Source: Batillaria attramentaria (taxonomy: Eukaryota > Mollusca > Gastropoda > Batillariidae). Taken from it: 64,000 nt of DNA. Positions 59,441 through 64,000 of the stretch are shown in pieces (position 1 is the first letter of the stretch; every line of letters starts with the position of its first letter). Both the position numbers and the translations under genes were made by a program. The stretch lies in NCBI GenBank assembly GCA_018292915.2, contig JACVVK020000221.1, positions 812,501 through 876,500 of the forward strand. Reading direction: 5' to 3'. The notes under the pieces were generated by a model. It worked only from the letters and a program-made list of their open reading frames with translations. It searched no databases and was not told the DNA's origin.

Positions 59441-59492
59441 TGTTTGAGGGTTTAACGTCCTTTTCCACCACATACGGGTGATATCAAATACG
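59441..59492 (-). mobile_element. SINE-A 3' fragment
   Basis: GAGGGTTTAACGTCCTTTTC, CACCACATACGGGTGATATC in reverse orientation. Only the last 50 bp of the element. Confidence 0.75.
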
Positions 59493-60347
59493 GATGTTTA
59501 GCACTTTCGCATCGATATAAACATCAGCATGGACTGTTGATTTTCTTCTTCAGACGAAACAAAACCTGTAACATTGCTCGCGATACCTGCGTCCCTGGTG
59601 CTTGCAAGTGTTTAGTCCGTTACCAGGAGTAACCGGCTCCGGTAAAACAATGAAACAATGGTGTTAGGAAAAAAAATCAAGAAGTGCCAGCACAAAGAAA
59701 AACTGTTCCTAACGTCCGGCGTTTGCTTTCAATGTTTGCTTTCAGCCATGTGTACGCGTTGTGGAATTGTCCTTCTCACGGTTTATTTGAAACGGTCGAT
59801 ATTTTTTGTCGATTGTCGCTAAGGTTCATTGAGAACTCGGCACCTATTGAAATAAGGGTGACGTGGAAGGACGTTGTAAACATGTATTCAGCATCGCTTG
59901 CACTTGATATTGAAGCAAAAGACATACAGAGATATACAAAAACGGTTAAACTTTCTGTTTGTCAGACTTCACTGGCAAGTTCAAGTTCTAGAATGTTGAT
60001 TGTGCCGTATCAATAGAGTCTCAATTTTAACTATGAGCGCAAGATCGGAGTGTACTCCAATTCTTTCTAAAAATATAAATTTCTCTTTAAAGGACCCTCT
60101 AGTCAAAACGAAAAAGCAGAAAAAAGGCTGTGAGAATCACAGACGAGAAACTTAACACACGTATTTCTCAAAGGGCTCAAACAAAAACGCCCTCCAAATT
60201 GCAAAATGTGACAAAGCAGTTTGCAGAGCCTGTATAATTATATGCACAGAAATATTCATCCAGTATTAACTAATTTTGAAGTACCTAGTTCGGCAACAAA
60301 GCTACAGTTTTATGCTAATGTATTATTTTGAAGTTACATGTGTCTAT
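59493..60347. other. Unannotated stretch
   Basis: A 110-codon frame at 59684-60016 has no recognisable domain and no supporting splice or codon evidence, so it is not called as a gene. No repeats recognised. Confidence 0.4.
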
Positions 60348-60695
60348 CAGGCTGGGGAATTGTTGAAGAAAAAAAAAAAGACTGAAACCTAGGCCAGGGT
60401 GCAGCGGTAGCACACTACTGTAGGACCACGGGGGCAACGCCCCACTTAAGAAAAACAAATGTTAGCATTTTTAAAGGCATTTAGTAGCCTCTACTGGCAC
60501 CCAGAAGTTAAATTTATACTGCCTTGGTACTGATATGCAAGCCTTCAAAACTGAAGTCCCATATACTCTTGCATGTATCATGATACGTGTGCAACCCTTT
60601 TCCCCTTCCTTTTTACGGCTGAAACTTGGATTTTTTTCTGAAAGGATAGGAAATTTGACTGAAAATTGCCAAAGGACTGACAATTCCCCAGCCTG
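60348..60695. mobile_element. 348-bp MITE with 16-bp perfect inverted ends and 6-bp target duplication
   Basis: CAGGCTGGGGAATTGT at the left is perfectly inverted at the right end. GTCTAT occurs directly before (60342-60347) and after (60696-60701). CAGG..CCTG ends with a 6-bp duplication are compatible with a hAT-like group. No coding capacity. Confidence 0.9.
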
Positions 60696-60701
60696 GTCTA
60701 T

Positions 60702-62205
60702 AAATAAGGCTGTCTACACCACAGATTCCTGAACTACGTTTCTCATGATTCACGGAGTTATTGAAAGGAGAGACGGTAACTGAAAAGCCTCCTTGACACC
60801 AAAACTGGTTGTTTCAAAGGACCCAACAAAACAGACCACAGACGTTGTTGACACCGGCCGTTTTTCCCCGATGACGATAGATCGGTTCGTGTGACCTGTC
60901 TTGACCCAGAGAAGACGAGTGCAACAACCGCTCAATACAGCAGACGAGAGTTCGGAAACACTCTTTCCCGGGCCCAATATCATTTCATGATTTTCACAAA
61001 GAAGCCGCCGACCTTGTAATTGAACCAAGTTGCGACAAAACGCGTACTGTCCCCAGACAGTACTTTACCGTCATCTCGAAAAATGGTCTAAGCGTCATGT
61101 TTTCCAATAAGCACCTAGTCCCTTTTTTACCGAACGCGATAGAAATTTTTGTCGCAGACCGAGATATTCACATAATAGCGCGGGGTCTCGGGAGAAGCAA
61201 TAATCCGTATTCAGCTTTATATTCTTCAGGTCAGAATATTCATAAGGATTTTCGCATGTATTTCATACACAGGTGGCCTGGCTGAAAGATCTGATCTTGA
61301 ACTACAGACGCGTGTGGAATGGGGTTTTGGATTTTTTTCTCACTCACTTTTTTTAAAAAACTCAATCCTTGCACCAACAGAAGAAGGTTATCTAGTGTAG
61401 AATATGAAATCTGAAACTTGTTCAGCTTTTATTCAACTTTTACTTCAAGGGTCCTGCAGTAATAATTATCAAGGTATGTATGCAGCGCTGTACCCTGTCA
61501 TGATAAGGCAGTTGTAGCGATTTTGTTACGAAACATAATGATATTAAAACTTATTACAATGGTGCAAGGACGGACTGAGTATTGCCACGAGGCCTTCAGG
61601 CTACACCACTTTCTGCCATTTCGGTTCTACGTACATTGGACGACGCCCATATATTCATTATCTTTTTATATTCACCTTTCGTGTTTTCTAAAGAATATAC
61701 TCAATAAAACCCACTGTGAATTTTGTAACTCCGGGTGACCCTGGCCTCTCGTTTGTCCTTTAAGGCCGCCGGTGCTTTTAAGCGTGAAGATAGTACGTCA
61801 CAAAAATATAGAAACTACGCACAAATAAGCAAAAAAACGAGCATTATCTCTCCGTTTCAAAGATCCAGCCGTCTCCTTTATCTTTTTTTTACACGTCTCG
61901 TCTTGCACACGTGTTGACAAGTTGTGACAAGCGAATACACAGAAGGGAACACTCCTAGAACCGTGTTATGATAACCGCACCCTGCTCATCTGTGACAGTG
62001 ACTTTTCACGGAGATCAAAATTGTGTGCATGACTGCATTAGCACAAACATAAATGATATCGCCCGGGATTAGTCATAACCTGTTGATTTTTCCATACCCT
62101 GGCGCACTCAGCCATGCATCTGTCACGAGATTTTGAGCCATCACACCCGGTCAATTCGAATTTAAAATCGGTATGTACATAGCAATATGTGGGAATCTCA
62201 ATCTC
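60702..62205. other. Unannotated stretch
   Basis: Several frames of 60-90 codons without domains. No RNA gene or repeat recognised. AT-rich, few microsatellites. Confidence 0.5.
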
Positions 62206-62481
62206 GGCCCGTATGTAAAACTCGAGGTTATTTTAACCCACGGCTACGGGCCTAACCCAGACTAGGACAAAAGAAACCCCAAAACAAAATTAAATAAAAA
62301 AGGAAGCGAAGAAAGAAAGACAAAAATCCTTCTAGAACGCCATAGGCACCTTGCTGGAATGGACCCACTTCCTGATTTAAAACCAAAAACAACAGATAAT
62401 TTCACCCTAGAGCTAGTTTAGTTCGAAGTTAGACTCTAACCCGGGGCTAAACTCCCTAACCCCGACTTTTACATGCGGGCC
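62206..62481. mobile_element. MITE of about 276 bp
   Basis: The left end GGCCCGTATGTAAAACTCGA followed by GGTTA is matched in reverse by the right end (TAACCCCGACTTTTACATGC then GGGCC), about 21 of 25 positions. Further inward the arms show TTAACCCACGG versus CCCGGGGCTAAAC-like words. No coding capacity and no clear target duplication. Confidence 0.75.
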
Positions 62482-62647
62482 CTGACGTGTAACTGTTGAC
62501 ATCATATATACGTTAATCGTTTGAAAAACAACGTTGGAAGCCCCTTTTCCACTGACTACGCATGTCTTGAGCTCCATAAACCTTCCTTAACTGGCAGAAA
62601 ATATTAACTCTCTTCCTTCCTTCCTGTATTTTTCCTATTGACTCCCG

Positions 62648-62802
62648 GGGAGCCTGAAGAGCTGAGCGGACAGAGCGTTGGACTTTTAATGTGTGGGTCG
62701 TGAGTTCGAATCCCCGTTGGGAGACGGATATTCATGTTAACTTTTTCCTCGTTGCCGCGTCTTTGATATCACCCGCATGTGGTGGAAAACGACATTAAAC
62801 CA
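62648..62802 (+). mobile_element. tRNA-derived SINE-A copy
   Basis: Head GGAGCCTGAAGAGCTGAGCG, then CAGAGCGTTGGACTTTTAAT and B box GAGTTCGAATCCCC. Body TTTTTCCTCGTTGCCGCGTC, GATATCACCCGCATGTGGTG and ACGACATTAAACC. Its head is the most tRNA-like of the copies, but the SINE body follows directly, so it is not a tRNA gene. Confidence 0.88.
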
Positions 62803-63014
62803 CTACAATCAGCACGAGTTTGGACTCCTTCGAACCTAGTAGGAACAAGAGACACTGAGAAGCATGGTAACTTCATGAGTTTTCTCCCTTTCGTATTTAC
62901 CCCGGCAGGGATACCTTCCTAATTGTTTTTGTTTTGGTCATTGCTACATTGGTGAGAATGGCAAATTACATGGGTACCGCTTTCATGAAATACCGGTATT
63001 TTTAGTACACCTAC

Positions 63015-63366
63015 TTACTTAGGCCCCTGGCTCCACGTGGAGCATAGGCCATCGACAACCCTTCGCCATCGCACTCTGTTCTGGGCTATTCTTGCCACTC
63101 CAGTCCAGTTGGTCCCCTGCTTATATAACTCTGCCTCAGTGTCCCGCCTCCAGCTGTTGCGAGGCCGGCCTCTCTTCCTTTTCCCCTGTGGGTTCCATGT
63201 CAGGGCTTGGCGTGTGGTGCTTCTTCATCTCTCTTGCTACTTGTATGGTCCTTCCTACTTCATACATTGTCCTGATGTTCCATGTGGCTACTCTCGTTGT
63301 TGTCCTGGGTGTTAGAAGGGGGGTCGGCCTTGCAGCTTCCTTTCGGCTTTCACTGCAATGCGTCAT
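63015..63366 (-). pseudogene. Endonuclease-reverse transcriptase LINE, internal deletion derivative
   Basis: On the minus strand the protein start of a non-LTR endonuclease (RVATWNIRTMYEVGRTIQVA then REMKK, about 63295-63215) joins within a few bases, in a shifted frame, to the protein end (QALTWNPQGKRKRGRPRNSW ... NRVRWRRVVDGLCSTWS, stop near 63020). All of the reverse transcriptase is missing. Such ends are typical of RTE-like elements often mis-annotated as craniofacial development protein 2. Non-coding 5' sequence extends to about 63650. Confidence 0.85.
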
Positions 63367-63691
63367 AGGTCTCCGGGATGGAGACCCTTCCTCGCCCAGG
63401 TGAATGTTTTGGTTTGTTGCTGTCGATGCTTCTGTAACTTTTATGTTTTTTACAGGTAGGGCTGTTAACCCTACGCAAACCCGTTTAGCCTCTTGGAGAG
63501 GTGGTCCACATTCGTCTGACCTCTACCCTTCGACCTGTCCAGCTTGGGTGACCCTGCCAGGAGCACGTGCTCCCGCTGGCGAAGCGCTCTGGGTCATTGA
63601 GGTACACAAGCCACTACCCCACGACAAGGGTTGGACCATGTAGGGAGTACACCTACGCCCAGGTGTATCTCTAGAAGAAAAGCGCGGGAAG

Positions 63692-63873
63692 ATTTTTTTT
63701 TTTTTTTTTTTTTGCTGCGCCAACTCTGCCAGTTCCAGTGGTATTCCTCACTGGTAATGGGCGGAATCCACGGAGGGCTCTGAAGCTGGGGGCAGTTTTT
63801 TTATTATGCATGATGAGGAGATGAGGGTGATGATGGTAAGATGATGCTATGGTGGTCCGTGTAGTTTGGGACT
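63692..63873 (-). mobile_element. SINE-B 3' part, truncated
   Basis: Poly-T (the A tail in reverse) at 63692-63713, then GCCAACTCTGCCAGTTCCAG, GGGCGGAATCCACGGAGGGC, TTATTATGCATGATGAGGAG and GGTAAGATGATGCTATGGTG. It ends at about 63873, lacking the GC-rich body and tRNA head. The last 127 bases of the window show nothing recognisable. Confidence 0.88.
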
Positions 63874-64000
63874 ATATTTCGGTATATGTATGTAATATAT
63901 AATATATATGTAATATTTCGAATATTTTCTTGCAAGGACATGAGAGGAGACGCTGTTGACGTGACCTATCAAGAGACGGGTTTAAGAGGTGAATCGGTGC

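Noticed and set aside
59684..60016. 110-codon ORF as a possible small gene
   Set aside because: No recognisable domain, signal peptide, splice partners or codon bias. Frames of this length are expected by chance.
62648..62720. Possible tRNA gene (also 38446, 50619, 59070, 51400)
   Set aside because: The tRNA-like heads are followed by the common SINE body and do not show a clean cloverleaf with discriminator end. They are SINE promoters.
63037..63403. + strand ORFs of 92-103 codons near the end of the window
   Set aside because: They are antisense shadows of the minus-strand LINE deletion derivative.

Overview
The window is animal nuclear DNA. It has multi-exon genes with GT-AG introns, and it is dense in dinucleotide microsatellites, tRNA-derived SINEs, MITEs and broken non-LTR retrotransposons. 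The repeat style and the protein sequences suggest a lophotrochozoan, most likely a marine gastropod mollusc. That placement is an inference; the sequence does not name the species. All exon joins below were worked out by hand from reading frame, splice sites and family resemblance.

Layout. (1) About 160-13160, + strand: the last 15 coding exons of a BMP1/tolloid-type astacin metalloprotease. Most of the astacin domain is present, followed by CUB1-CUB2-EGF-CUB3-EGF-CUB4-CUB5. The 5' end lies outside the window. (2) 13161-21081: tail-to-tail intergenic/3'UTR DNA with one clear MITE. (3) 21082-32319, - strand: a complete 15-exon TM9SF3 gene (nonaspanin, 582 aa). One of its introns carries a degenerate array of about 180-bp repeats, a hAT-like transposon remnant and a 50-base poly-G run. 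(4) 32320-35983: intergenic, with a fold-back element and a LINE tail. (5) 35984-44611, - strand: a complete nine-exon gene for a 697-residue coiled-coil protein with a C-terminal death domain, whose function I do not recognise. (6) 44612-64000: no convincing host gene. This part is a mosaic of two SINE families, LINE remnants (a reverse-transcriptase tail, an RNase H piece, and an endonuclease-reverse transcriptase deletion derivative), MITEs, satellites and microsatellites.

The three genes show no shared pathway. Tolloid is a secreted protease of BMP signalling and matrix assembly. TM9SF3 is a Golgi/endosomal membrane protein. The death-domain protein is presumably a cytoplasmic scaffold. 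I found no prokaryote-like system, CRISPR array or gene cluster. The most unusual material is where repeats meet splice sites: a donor inside a (GT)n array, a 38-bp tandem duplication carrying a 3' splice site, a duplicated 5' splice site, a GC-AG intron and an in-frame tandem acceptor. A SINE nested in another repeat, with a perfect target-site duplication and an empty-site copy 11 kb away, is also clear.
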